The notes: a model not told the origin generated them from the letters alone. Shown: positions 51,598 to 60,873, numbered from the stretch's first letter. The stretch: DNA of 64,000 bases from Alistipes ihumii AP11 (GCF_025144665.1 NZ_CP102294.1:1178001-1242000); one strand, 5' to 3'. Numbers and translations: made by a program.

Positions 51598-54585
51598 TTA
51601 TTTCAGCGCATCGATTTTTTGCCGGGCCTCCTCGACTATGCCGTCCGTCCGATCGGCATAGCCGTCGACTATGCTCTGGTAGGTCGCCCTCGCCTGAAAC
51701 GCATCGTTCTTCTTGACATAGATATCCCCCAGCAACAGGAATGCCTTACCCGTCCAGTATTGGAACGGCAGCTTCTTGTCGGAAAGGGCGTAAACTTCCT
51801 TCTCGGCCCCGGCCAGATCGCCTTGTCCGAACAGAATCGACGCGATGCGGTAGTGAGCCTCGGCCGCCTCGCGGGTGCGGGCTTCCGTCGCCTTACGGTA
51901 ATGACCGAGCGCATCGCCCGACTGCCCGGCCGCATCGAGCGAACGAGCCTTCGCGAAATGGGCGGCGGCAGCCAGATCGTCCGCCGCATAGGGCGAAGCG
52001 AGCACCTCGTCGGCTGCCCGGCCGAGCGCCTCCATATCGGAAGTCAGCGTCACGGCCTTCAGATAGCCGTCCAGTCCCTCGACGGCCACGTTGCGCTGAA
52101 CAGCCGTCGAAGCGAGCTTTCTGTAAAGCTCGGCGGCCCCGGCGTAGTCCTTGTCCTCCATTCGCATCGAGGCGGCCTTACGCAGCGCGACGGACTGATA
52201 CCGGTTGCTCGGCATGGCCGCCACCTCCTCGAAAGCGGCCAGCGCGCCCGCACGGTTTCCTTCCCGCAGCGAGCAGTCGCCCAGCGCATACAGCGCATCG
52301 GCCCGATAAGCTCCCTTGGGATACTGCCGCAGATAACCGTCCATCAGCGGCAGCGCCTTGGCATACTGCCCGCTCTGGTAAACGCGGTCGGCAGCCGCGA
52401 ACGACAGCGAGTCGCGCTCGACGACCGTCACGTTCGTCTCGACGCCGCTCTGCTTCGCGAAAGCGAAATAGGAATCGACGTCGTTGTTGTCCACGTATAT
52501 GTTCTTGATGCCGAGCATCGCGTCCTTGGCCCGGGGCGACGACGGATACTGCGTGACGACCTGCTTATAGTAACGCAACGCCTCGGCATCGTTGCCCAGA
52601 TTCCGGTAGATCAGCCCCAACTCGGACAGCGCGCTGACGCAGTAAGGCGACTGCGGGTAGCCGGCGACCAGCCTCTTGAGCACGTTCGCGCCTTCGTTGA
52701 ACCGCTCGTGGCGTACATAGGTGCGTCCCAGCTCGTACATTGCGTCGTCGACGTACTCGCTGTCGCCGCCCCCGATGATATCGATCAGCGACTCGACCTT
52801 GCGGTCGTACTTGTCGACCAGCCCGAGCATCACGGCGCGCTGGAAGCGCGCATAGTCCTTGCCCGAAGCGCCGATCGAGATCGCCTTGTCGTAGTTCTCG
52901 ATCGCCTTGTAATACTCTCTTTGCGCGAACGCAATGTCGCCCAACCGGTTGAACGCATCGGCCCTCAGGGCATCCTTGGTCGTATAAGCCGAGACGAAAC
53001 GATTGAACCACGAGGCGGCCTCGCCCCAATCCTTCGCATTGAAGCGGCAATAGCCCACGTTGTACTGAGCCATCAGATTCTCGCGCTCGCCGCGGGGCGA
53101 CAGCGACACGTAAGAACGGTACAGCGGCTCGGCCTGCCGGTAATCGCCCTTCTTGACGAGCGTTTCGGCACGCCAGAATTTCGTCAGCGCGGTATACTTG
53201 GCCGTGTACCGGTTCGCATCGGCCACGTCGAACAGCTCGAGCGCCCGGTCGTAGTCGCCCGCCTCGAAATACTCCAGCGCGCGAAAATAGGCGATTTTTT
53301 GCAAGGCCATTTTCACGTTGTTGTCGGGATCGGGAACCAGCTTGATCGCCTCGTAGGCCGCGTCGTAGTTGCGGGAATTGAAATAGGCGGCCAGCAGCAG
53401 CTCGCGCGCCTCCCCCACGCGGGGCGACGAAGGAAACGACTCGATGTAGTTGTTGAGCACGGCGATCGCACCGTCGAAAACCCCGCCGCCCTGCTCGTAC
53501 TGCAGCTTGCCGTAGTCGAACATCGCTTCCTCCTTGATTTCGGGATCGTAATCGGCGGCCGAAGCGAGACCGAAAGCGCTCATCGCCTTCGCGCGGTCGC
53601 CCGTCTGCAAATAGCAGTCGGCCAGATGGAAACAAGCGTTCTGGGCCAGCGCGTCGCTCCCCGAGGCGACCTGCGACAAACGCTCGACCGCCCGGTCGTA
53701 CTCCCGGTCCGCATAATAGCAATAACCGGCCAGATAGAGCTCCTCGCGGCCCATCGGGCCGCCCAGCTTTTCGTAGTTATCCATATAAGCGAGCGCGTGC
53801 GGATAATCGCCCTGATGGAAGTACGCCTCGCTCACGATACGCGAAATCTCGCGCTGCCGGCTCTCGGTCGACTTGGCGAGCAGCGGAATCCCGTGTTCGA
53901 TGACATAGGGGTAGTTGCCCTGCTGAAACTCGATCTGCAACAGATAGAAGGGAACGACCGGCTCATAGGAAGGATCGGCGGCCAGGGCCGAGAACCCCCG
54001 CTTGGCCGCGTCCAAATCGCCCCTCGCATAATCGATATAGGCTATATAGTAAGTCGCGTGAGGCAGATATCGGGGATCGGACGAGCAATTCTTGAAATAG
54101 CCGTAGGCGGCCTCCGTGTCGCCGCACATATAAGCGGCATAGCCCGTCCGGAAATTATATTGGTCGTAATCGGAAAAGTCGAGCTCGTAGGGATCGACCG
54201 TCCGATACTCGTCGTATGCCCTGCCGTAATCTCCCTGCTCGTGATAGAGCGTGCCCAGCGCAAAGCGGACGTCGTTGGCACGGATCGAATACGGATAGTC
54301 GTCCAGAAAACGCCCGAGCAGCTCCTCGGCATTGGTCTGCCGCATCTGCGAAGCGCACAAGGCCCGGTAGCAAGACGTCTTCTCGAGGAGGGCGGCATCG
54401 CCCTGCCCTGCTTCCCGGGCCGCTTTCTCGAACTCGGCCTGAGCCGCCGCATACCGCTGCTTCTCGTACAGGGACACGCCCCGGTCGTAATGGGACTCAG
54501 GGTTTGCGGAGGACGCGGCGGCCTGACGGACAGCGCACAGGCAAAAGCACAGGCAAGCTGCGACCCACAAGGATTTCTTTCTCAT
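51598..54585 (-). CDS. Large periplasmic TPR protein
   Basis: A 995-residue exported protein with a signal peptide (residues 1-24, ending AAAS). Nearly its whole length is tetratricopeptide and Sel1-like helical repeats (for example AFNRLGDIAFAQREYYKAIENYDKAI and DALYALGDCSLREGNRAGALAAFEEVA). Related long TPR proteins of Bacteroidota are encoded beside outer-membrane barrels and are thought to be periplasmic scaffolds. No catalytic domain is seen. It is the first gene of the TPR-barrel pair. Confidence 0.85.
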   Translation of the reverse strand: MRKKSLWVAACLCFCLCAVRQAAASSANPESHYDRGVSLYEKQRYAAAQAEFEKAAREAGQGDAALLEKTSCYRALCASQMRQTNAEELLGRFLDDYPYSIRANDVRFALGTLYHEQGDYGRAYDEYRTVDPYELDFSDYDQYNFRTGYAAYMCGDTEAAYGYFKNCSSDPRYLPHATYYIAYIDYARGDLDAAKRGFSALAADPSYEPVVPFYLLQIEFQQGNYPYVIEHGIPLLAKSTESRQREISRIVSEAYFHQGDYPHALAYMDNYEKLGGPMGREELYLAGYCYYADREYDRAVERLSQVASGSDALAQNACFHLADCYLQTGDRAKAMSAFGLASAADYDPEIKEEAMFDYGKLQYEQGGGVFDGAIAVLNNYIESFPSSPRVGEARELLLAAYFNSRNYDAAYEAIKLVPDPDNNVKMALQKIAYFRALEYFEAGDYDRALELFDVADANRYTAKYTALTKFWRAETLVKKGDYRQAEPLYRSYVSLSPRGERENLMAQYNVGYCRFNAKDWGEAASWFNRFVSAYTTKDALRADAFNRLGDIAFAQREYYKAIENYDKAISIGASGKDYARFQRAVMLGLVDKYDRKVESLIDIIGGGDSEYVDDAMYELGRTYVRHERFNEGANVLKRLVAGYPQSPYCVSALSELGLIYRNLGNDAEALRYYKQVVTQYPSSPRAKDAMLGIKNIYVDNNDVDSYFAFAKQSGVETNVTVVERDSLSFAAADRVYQSGQYAKALPLMDGYLRQYPKGAYRADALYALGDCSLREGNRAGALAAFEEVAAMPSNRYQSVALRKAASMRMEDKDYAGAAELYRKLASTAVQRNVAVEGLDGYLKAVTLTSDMEALGRAADEVLASPYAADDLAAAAHFAKARSLDAAGQSGDALGHYRKATEARTREAAEAHYRIASILFGQGDLAGAEKEVYALSDKKLPFQYWTGKAFLLLGDIYVKKNDAFQARATYQSIVDGYADRTDGIVEEARQKIDALK

Positions 54586-54663
54586 AACGATTCAGATTAT
54601 CGAACGAGCAAAGTTAGTAAAATTTATCGATCCGCTCCGCGCCGTGCCCAAATAGTTCGGCCG

Positions 54664-55575
54664 CTATCTCTCATCGAGCCGGACGGCAGCGCGCAGCTTG
54701 GCGCTGCGGGAACGCGGATTGCGCTCCACCTCGCCGGCGGAGGGCGTAAGGGCCTTGCGCGTCAGCACCTGCCAGCACGAGCGGACCCGGCCATAGAAAT
54801 CCTTCTCGGGAAGCCCGTCGAAACGGCCGCTGCGCATGAAATTCTTCACCGTCCGGTCTTCCAGCGAATGATAGGCGATCACGACCAGACGCCCGCCCGG
54901 ACGAAGTACGCGCTCCGACTGCTCGAGCATCATCCGCAAAGCCTCCATCTCGCCGTTCACCTCGATACGCAGCGCCTGAAACAGCTTCGAGAGGAACTTG
55001 CTCTCGGCCCCCCGGGGAGTGACCGGCGCGACGCAGGCGACCAGCTCGTCGATCGTCCGCAACGGATGCTGCTCGCGGCTGCGGACGATGCAGGCCGCAG
55101 CCCGGTGCGGCGCGTCCAACTCGCCGTAATCGCGCAGGATGCGCGTCAGCGCCGCATGATCGTACTTGTTCACGACGTCGGCCGCCGTCAGGGCGGCCCG
55201 CTGATTCATCCGCATGTCGAGCGGAGCGTCGAAACGGAACGAGAACCCCCGCTCCCGCGTATCGAAATGGTGGGACGACACGCCCAGATCGGCCAAAATA
55301 CCGTCCACCCGCTCGACGCCGTGACAACGCAGCCATCCTCGCATGAAGCGGAAATTGGACTCGACGAAAACGAGTCTCGGATCGTCGGGCAGGTTCCGCC
55401 GCGCATCGCGGTCCTGATCGAAGGCAAACAGGCGCCCGCTGTCGGAAAGCCGCTCGAGAATGCCCCGCGAATGGCCTCCGCCGCCGAAAGTCACGTCGAC
55501 ATAAGTCCCGCCGGGACGGATATCGAGCAATTCGATGCTCTCATCGAGCATTACCGGTACATGATAGGTTTCCAT
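54664..55575 (-). CDS. rsmH: 16S rRNA (cytosine-1402 N4)-methyltransferase
   Basis: RsmH (MraW) methylates C1402 in the decoding centre. The 303-residue length is standard. The SAM-binding motif VDVTFGGGGHSRGIL is near residue 34, with DQDRDA and ILADLGVSSHHFD further on; the C-terminal RNA-binding helices end in NPRSRSAKLRAAVR. The ATG at 55575 (METYHVPVMLDE) fits the family. rsmH normally heads the division/cell-wall cluster; here it stands alone, divergent from glsA. Confidence 0.95.
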   Translation of the reverse strand: METYHVPVMLDESIELLDIRPGGTYVDVTFGGGGHSRGILERLSDSGRLFAFDQDRDARRNLPDDPRLVFVESNFRFMRGWLRCHGVERVDGILADLGVSSHHFDTRERGFSFRFDAPLDMRMNQRAALTAADVVNKYDHAALTRILRDYGELDAPHRAAACIVRSREQHPLRTIDELVACVAPVTPRGAESKFLSKLFQALRIEVNGEMEALRMMLEQSERVLRPGGRLVVIAYHSLEDRTVKNFMRSGRFDGLPEKDFYGRVRSCWQVLTRKALTPSAGEVERNPRSRSAKLRAAVRLDER

Positions 55576-55599
55576 AAGCGAACAAGTGGCGACACGGCC

Positions 55600-55607
55600 C
55601 AAATGTA
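55600..55607 (-). promoter_or_regulatory. -7 box for rsmH
   Basis: Reads TACATTTG on the minus strand, a TAnnTTTG match, 25 bases before the rsmH ATG. It faces away from the glsA promoter. Confidence 0.55.
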
Positions 55608-55648
55608 CGAACTTTTAGGGCAAATGCACGGGAAAACGCGCGAATTGC

Positions 55649-55656
55649 TACCTTTG
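55649..55656 (+). promoter_or_regulatory. -7 box for glsA
   Basis: TACCTTTG on the plus strand, a TAnnTTTG match, 20 bases before the glsA ATG, leaving a leader of about 14 bases. Confidence 0.55.
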
Positions 55657-55676
55657 CCGTACAAACCGTCCTCGAT

Positions 55677-56498
55677 ATGACCGAAGAAAATTGCCTGCAG
55701 GTCGATCTGGAACGGGTCATTCGCGACAAGAATCCGTCGCTGGCCCGCTGGCTGCCGCGACCGCTGCTTTCGTACCTGAAGCGGACGATCCACCAAGACG
55801 AGATCAACCGCATCCTGAAAAGCTATTCGCACCTCGACCCGATCGGCTTCGTCCGGGCCACGCTCGCGGACATGCGGATCGGTTACCGTTCGCAGGGGCT
55901 CGACCGCCTGCCCGCCGACGGCCGCTACCTGTTCGTGTCGAACCACCCGTTCGGCGGCATGGACGGCATGATGCTGTGCGCCGAGCTGAGCACTCGTTTC
56001 AGCGAGGTGCGGATCATCGTCAACGACCTGCTGATGAACCTCCGGCCCCTCGCGCCGCTGTTCGTCCCGGTCAACAAGCACGGCCGGCAGAACGCCCGCT
56101 ACGCGCAGACGCTGCGCGACACCTTGGAGAGCAATGCCCAAATCGCCACGTTTCCGGCCGGTCTCTGCTCGAGAAGACATCACGGACGGGTAGCCGATCC
56201 GCGCTGGAAGCACAGTTTCGTCAAAAACGCCCTCGAGAGCCGCCGCGACATCGTGCCGGTCCGCTTCGACGGCGAGCTGTCGTCGTTTTTCTACAACCTG
56301 TCGAACCTGCGCTCGGTCCTCGGTATCCGGGCCAATATCGAGATGCTCTACCTGCCCGACGAAATGTTCCGCCAGAAAGGCCGGCACTTCGATATCCGGT
56401 TCGGCGAGCCCGTCCGGTGGCAGAGCCTTCGCGACGCGCCGGCCAAAGTCTGGGCCGGACGGATACGCGACATGGTATACGGGCTGGAGAGCGAATAG
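55677..56498 (+). CDS. glsA: Glycine-lipid O-acyltransferase, PlsC family (GlsA-like)
   Basis: A 273-residue lysophosphatidate-acyltransferase-like (PlsC) protein. The catalytic HxxxxD motif appears as NHPFGGMDGM near residue 92, and a FPAG motif lies near 160. In Bacteroides, GlsA adds the second acyl chain to N-acyl-3-hydroxy-acyl-glycine after GlsB. The adjoining hemolysin-type GNAT acyltransferase gene supports this over phosphatidic-acid synthesis. The ATG at 55677 directly follows its promoter. Membrane association is expected but no long helix is seen. Confidence 0.85.
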   Translation: MTEENCLQVDLERVIRDKNPSLARWLPRPLLSYLKRTIHQDEINRILKSYSHLDPIGFVRATLADMRIGYRSQGLDRLPADGRYLFVSNHPFGGMDGMMLCAELSTRFSEVRIIVNDLLMNLRPLAPLFVPVNKHGRQNARYAQTLRDTLESNAQIATFPAGLCSRRHHGRVADPRWKHSFVKNALESRRDIVPVRFDGELSSFFYNLSNLRSVLGIRANIEMLYLPDEMFRQKGRHFDIRFGEPVRWQSLRDAPAKVWAGRIRDMVYGLESE

Positions 56499-56540
56499 TC
56501 AAAAATCCTTGGCGTCCGGCGGATTTTGGAATTGTTTTTA

Positions 56541-56548
56541 TAAATTTG
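56541..56548 (+). promoter_or_regulatory. -7 box for glsB
   Basis: TAAATTTG, a TAnnTTTG match, 22 bases before the glsB ATG. glsB may therefore be expressed separately from glsA. Confidence 0.45.
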
Positions 56549-56570
56549 CCCCAAATTGAGACACTGGGGG

Positions 56571-57479
56571 ATGAAGCCTGTAATCGATCCGGTAGCTGCC
56601 GATCTGATAGAAAACGAACTGACGCCCGAGCGCCTTCTGCGGCGTACTAACAACGGAGGCAACGAGATTTATGTCATGCGCGCGCAAGAGTGTCCGAACC
56701 TGATGAGGGAGATCGGACGGCTGCGCGAGCTTTCTTTCCGCGACGGCGGCGGCGGCACCGGCGCCGACGTTGACATCGACGAGCTGGACCTGGACCCGGA
56801 AGGGTACGAGCAGCTTTTCGTCTGGGACCCCAAGGCGAAAGAGATCGTCGGAGGCTACCGTTACATCATCTCGCGGAGCACGCATCCGAAATGCCTCTCG
56901 ACCGAGCACTACTTCCGCTTCACCGAACGGTTCCGCAACGAGTACCTTCCCTACACGATCGAGCTCGGACGTTCGTTCGTGCAGCCCCACTATCAGGGAT
57001 CGCGAGCCAATCCGAAAGGACTTTTCTCGCTCGACAACCTGTGGGACGGACTCGGCGCGCTGGTGGTGAACAACCCCGACATGCGCTACTTTTTCGGCAA
57101 GGTCACGATGTACGGCAGCTACGACAAGGAGGCGCGCAACATCCTGCTGTACTTCCTCCGCAAATATTTCCCCGACCGCGAGCATCTGGTCGAGTCGATT
57201 CATCCGATCGAGCTGCACTTCGACGAGGAGCGCTTCGAGCGGATGTTCTGCGGCGGCAGCTACGCGGAGGACTACAAGATCCTGATCCGGGAAATCCGCA
57301 AGTACCGCGAGAACATTCCGCCTCTGATCAACTCCTATATGAGCCTTTCCCCGTCGATGAAGGTATTCGGAACGGTCGTCAACCCCGATTTCGGCTATGT
57401 CGAGGAAACAGGCATCCTGATCACGATCAGCGACATATATCCGAAGAAATCGCAGCGGCATTTCCGATTCGACCGTTGA
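56571..57479 (+). CDS. glsB: Glycine-lipid N-acyltransferase, hemolysin/GNAT-type (GlsB-like)
   Basis: A 302-residue GNAT-fold acyltransferase of the hemolysin/OlsB type. The core includes VYDPKAKEIVGGYRYI-like VWDPKAKEIVGGYRYI near 90 and a YTIELGRSFVQPHYQ segment, a hallmark of the family. In Bacteroides this enzyme links a 3-hydroxy fatty acid to glycine, the first step of glycine-lipid synthesis. The ATG at 56571 was chosen over an in-frame TTG at 56556. Ornithine as substrate is the main alternative; genus context favours glycine. Confidence 0.87.
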   Translation: MKPVIDPVAADLIENELTPERLLRRTNNGGNEIYVMRAQECPNLMREIGRLRELSFRDGGGGTGADVDIDELDLDPEGYEQLFVWDPKAKEIVGGYRYIISRSTHPKCLSTEHYFRFTERFRNEYLPYTIELGRSFVQPHYQGSRANPKGLFSLDNLWDGLGALVVNNPDMRYFFGKVTMYGSYDKEARNILLYFLRKYFPDREHLVESIHPIELHFDEERFERMFCGGSYAEDYKILIREIRKYRENIPPLINSYMSLSPSMKVFGTVVNPDFGYVEETGILITISDIYPKKSQRHFRFDR

Positions 57480-57549
57480 TTTCCGGCCGGACGTCCCGGA
57501 ACTGCGGCGAGTCCGGCGGCACCGCGCCGAAAACCGGTCTCCCGAGAAC

Positions 57550-57592
57550 GCCGAAGGGCCGGATCGTTTTCGTCCCGATCCGGCCCTTCGGC
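57550..57592 (+). terminator. Terminator of glsB
   Basis: A perfect 16-bp stem (GCCGAAGGGCCGGATC and its complement) with an 11-base loop, followed by TATCCTTTTTCT on the plus strand. It separates glsB from the convergent lipoprotein gene. Confidence 0.9.
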
Positions 57593-57624
57593 TATCCTTT
57601 TTCTCCGAAGCAAACGGCAACTTC

Positions 57625-59001
57625 TCACTTCGTCAGTCCCTGCGCCATGACGGCGGACGCTCCCTCCGCCGCAAGAACCGCCATCGTTACCGTCAGGTTT
57701 TTCTGTCCGCTACCGTCGCTGCTCACTTGCGGGATAATCACCCGTTCGTCCGAAACTCGGAAAATCGGCATGACACTTTCCACGCCGGCGAAGTCGTCGT
57801 CGCGGATCCACTCGACGGTTTCCGCGATCGAACGCAGAATCATCGGTTCCCGCGCACTGTCGGAATAAAAAACGATCGTCTGCTCGAAAACGCCCATCTC
57901 CGTTTCCGCATCCGGAGATTCCAACATGGCGATCCAATACGCTTTCATCTGCGCCTCGTCCAGCGTATAGGCCGCCTCGATCTTTTCGACCGGCATACCG
58001 GGTTGGGCGAACAACACCAGATTGAACGGAATATCGTTCCGATCAGCGCCGGCGAAAATCATCAACTGATAAATAGGAGGTATCATCCCCGCGGATTTGA
58101 CCGAGAAATAGTATTCCGTCAGCAACTCGTCGAAATCCCGACCGATGAAGTTTTCGGCATACCACATCCAATTATCCCCGAAAGAAAGCGGACGGACGAT
58201 CAGCGCCGCCTCACCGTACGAAATCGAAATTTCCACGGCCACCGCATCGGTCCCAAAACCTACGCGCAACGCTTCTTTACTGAAATCCGCACGCTCCAAG
58301 ACACTCTGCAACTCGTCGAGCGAAACGCTCTGCGGCCGTCCGTGTTCGGCCAAAATTTCTTCGTTGCTGTATTGCCCGACGCTGAAAGTGTATTCGTCGT
58401 CGTTCAGATAGGCCGTCAACGCTTCTTCGAACATCGTCGCATCGTCTGCCGATTCGGTCGCAGTCACCGAAAAAATCCAGTTTTTCTCATTCAGCGAGGT
58501 CGCTTCCAACTGCGCAGCCACCTCTGCGAACCCTACGCGATAAAAGCCGGTTCTCTCGATTCCTTCGACCATATCCGCTTTCCATCGGGCGAACCCGGCC
58601 CCCTCGGGCTGCTCGCCGGCGAACCACTGCGCCACGTCCGTATAGGACAGTGCCAACGGCACCGGAGACACGGTCACGTCGACCGACACCGACTGTCCGG
58701 TCCGGGTATCCTCCACGGCAAAGGAGGTACTCCCCGAGGCAAGTCCCCGGACTGAGATCGTCTGCTCCGCAAGTTGCACGTCTGCGATCTGCGGGTCGTT
58801 TCCCGTACAGGCATATTCTCCGCTTCCGGCGAGAATGCGAACCAGACCGGTCTGTCCGGCCTGAATCTCGAGCGACGGAGAATCGACGGCCAGATCGGCG
58901 AAACCCTCGTCGTCGTCGGAGCAGGCGAACATCGCCGAAGCCGCAAGCGCGATCAGCGCGGCACGCACGGACGGGAAGAAGATACGATTTTTCGATTTCA
59001 T
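57625..59001 (-). CDS. Lipoprotein with N-terminal immunoglobulin-like domain, unknown
   Basis: A 458-residue lipoprotein. The signal peptide ends in a lipobox (MFAC), followed by SDDDE, an acidic motif that in Bacteroidota often marks export of lipoproteins to the cell surface. Residues about 35-120 look like a Big-type immunoglobulin-like domain (SLEIQAGQTGLVRILAGSGEYACTGND). The rest is unassigned alpha/beta sequence with a Trp/Tyr-rich middle. The ATG at 59001 was chosen because it gives a standard signal. It has its own promoter and lies downstream of the TPR-AraC regulator gene, a possible controller. Confidence 0.75.
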   Translation of the reverse strand: MKSKNRIFFPSVRAALIALAASAMFACSDDDEGFADLAVDSPSLEIQAGQTGLVRILAGSGEYACTGNDPQIADVQLAEQTISVRGLASGSTSFAVEDTRTGQSVSVDVTVSPVPLALSYTDVAQWFAGEQPEGAGFARWKADMVEGIERTGFYRVGFAEVAAQLEATSLNEKNWIFSVTATESADDATMFEEALTAYLNDDEYTFSVGQYSNEEILAEHGRPQSVSLDELQSVLERADFSKEALRVGFGTDAVAVEISISYGEAALIVRPLSFGDNWMWYAENFIGRDFDELLTEYYFSVKSAGMIPPIYQLMIFAGADRNDIPFNLVLFAQPGMPVEKIEAAYTLDEAQMKAYWIAMLESPDAETEMGVFEQTIVFYSDSAREPMILRSIAETVEWIRDDDFAGVESVMPIFRVSDERVIIPQVSSDGSGQKNLTVTMAVLAAEGASAVMAQGLTK

Positions 59002-59037
59002 GGCAATGAAGTTTACAATTAACAATATGATTGCAGG

Positions 59038-59045
59038 CAAAGATA
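59038..59045 (-). promoter_or_regulatory. -7 box for the lipoprotein gene
   Basis: Reads TATCTTTG on the minus strand, a TAnnTTTG match, about 37 bases before the ATG in the 96-base gap after the regulator gene. Confidence 0.5.
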
Positions 59046-59097
59046 CTCGCCGCCATCAGAATGTACCCTTCGGCCGATGTGTCATTTCGCATATTTT

Positions 59098-60873
59098 TTA
59101 AATCCGTACATTCTTTCGCTCGGCACGGATTTTCCGTATCTCCTGACGATACTTCGAAGGAGCGCACCCCACCTCCTTCCGGAAAATCCGAAGATAAGTG
59201 GAACGGGACGTATATCCGACTCTCTCGAAAACGGCATGGATCGGTTCGTCGTCGGACGGATCGGAAAGAGCGTCCAGCACTTCCTCGATGCGATAAGCGT
59301 TCAGATAATTAGGGAAGGACTTACCCGAGAAACTGTTGACGATATGGGACATGTACGTCGTATTGGTGCCCAGCGTTTCCGCCAGCATCTGGAGCGTCAG
59401 GTCCTTTCTGCGGTAAATCTTCTCGTTCCGCATCAACGCCTCCAACCGTTCGTAAATTTTCAACTGCGCCTGCTGCGCGTTCGCTTTCCGAACACCCTCG
59501 AGCCGTTCGCATTCGTTCAGACGTTCCCGATAATTGAGATTCTGCCGCACGAGTTCCCGGTACATCGCGTTCTTCCGCCGATAAAGCAAACAGGCATAAA
59601 GGAAAAAACCGATTACGAGCAGCATCGCGAAAACGGCGGCCATGATATTGCGGTCTTTCCGGAGCAGTTCCATCTCTTTGAGTCCCATGGCCCGCTGATG
59701 TTCCGACTGTTCGTACCTCATCAGCAGCTCGTTGAAAGCATGTTCCTTGGCGGAGCTGACCGTCGTCGAACAGGTTCCGAAGTACTTCCGGTAATACTCC
59801 AGCGCTTTCGCCCCGTCGCCCGAGGCATCGTAGGCACGCGCGAGTCCCGAATAAACCGGAGCTCTGCACTCCACGTTACCGCTGCCGAGCAATTCCTCGG
59901 CCCGGCAGTACATCTCGACCGCCCCCCGGTATTTTTTCCGTTTCAGACAGAAGTTTCCGAAAGATACATAGGCCCGGATACCGATCGCGGTACCGGCCGA
60001 CGGTACATATTCCAATGCCTTGCGATAAGAAGCTTCGGCCCGGGCATCGTCGCCCGCAGAAGCGCATACGTCGCCGTAGTTATACCATACGTAGGCTTTA
60101 TTGGCATCCCAATAGCTGCTGTCGTCGATCCGGGCGACGGATATATCCGCATAGCGGAGGGCCTGCGCATAATCCCCTTTCAGCACATACATCGACGAAA
60201 GCACCACTGCGGCCGTGCTCCGCGCATTGACTCCTCCCCTGGCGGCAACCAATTCGTAGGAACGCAGAGCGTAATCGAATCCCGACACGTCTTCCCGCAC
60301 CTGATAGATATGCGCGATATTCTGCAATATAGCTCCCTGATTGAGCGTATCGCCCGCTTTTTCGACGGCCGACAGAGCCGCTTTGAAATAGCGCAGGGCC
60401 GAAGAATAGTCGGATTCGGACTTCATGGCCCGGATTCCGGCGATATTATTCACCGTACCGACGATGAAAAGGTCTTCTCTCGGCAGTTTCCCGATCCTCT
60501 CGAAAGACTCGGCCAGCCAATAACAAGTGCTATCGTCGTCGTCTTTCAACATGTAAGATTGGGCCAGATAGGCCGTCGCATAGACCGACAGCGAACGGTT
60601 GCCGTCGCTTTCTCCTTTCTCGAATGCAAATCGCGCGCTACGGATGACCTCGTCATACACTTTTTCCCGCGTCTGCCGCTCCCAAAGATTGCGATACTTC
60701 TCGATACCCGTACTGTCCTGCGTCGATCCGTCTCCGACCGTCCCGGTCCTCCCCGAGGAATCACCGCGCTCCGCGCCGGCAATCGTCCTATCCGTCCCCG
60801 CACAAGAAAAAAGAATGAAGACGAACAGCAGCATCCCGCAACGACAAATGAGGCGGTATCCGAAACGGTTCAT
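59098..60873 (-). CDS. Membrane-spanning TPR-AraC transcriptional regulator
   Basis: A 591-residue regulator. It has a hydrophobic N-terminal signal sequence with a possible lipobox (FSCAG at about residue 24), a tetratricopeptide region (about 65-380), one transmembrane helix near residue 410 (IMAAVFAMLLVIGFFLYACLL), a cytoplasmic coiled coil, and a C-terminal AraC-type helix-turn-helix pair (LAETLGTNTTYMSHIVNSFSG and VFERVGYTSRSTYLRIFRKEVG). The periplasmic TPR part would sense a signal and the cytoplasmic part bind DNA, in one chain without phosphorelay. The ATG at 60873 (MNRFGYRLICR) gives a sensible export signal; earlier starts do not. The downstream lipoprotein is a plausible target. 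Confidence 0.85.
   Translation of the reverse strand: MNRFGYRLICRCGMLLFVFILFSCAGTDRTIAGAERGDSSGRTGTVGDGSTQDSTGIEKYRNLWERQTREKVYDEVIRSARFAFEKGESDGNRSLSVYATAYLAQSYMLKDDDDSTCYWLAESFERIGKLPREDLFIVGTVNNIAGIRAMKSESDYSSALRYFKAALSAVEKAGDTLNQGAILQNIAHIYQVREDVSGFDYALRSYELVAARGGVNARSTAAVVLSSMYVLKGDYAQALRYADISVARIDDSSYWDANKAYVWYNYGDVCASAGDDARAEASYRKALEYVPSAGTAIGIRAYVSFGNFCLKRKKYRGAVEMYCRAEELLGSGNVECRAPVYSGLARAYDASGDGAKALEYYRKYFGTCSTTVSSAKEHAFNELLMRYEQSEHQRAMGLKEMELLRKDRNIMAAVFAMLLVIGFFLYACLLYRRKNAMYRELVRQNLNYRERLNECERLEGVRKANAQQAQLKIYERLEALMRNEKIYRRKDLTLQMLAETLGTNTTYMSHIVNSFSGKSFPNYLNAYRIEEVLDALSDPSDDEPIHAVFERVGYTSRSTYLRIFRKEVGCAPSKYRQEIRKIRAERKNVRI

Noticed and set aside
51592-55680. A 1362-residue plus-strand open frame
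   Set aside because: It lies antisense to the TPR and rsmH genes, whose domains and signal peptide are clear. Long antisense frames are expected in GC-rich DNA. The same applies to long antisense frames over purD, the helicase, aconitase and pnp.
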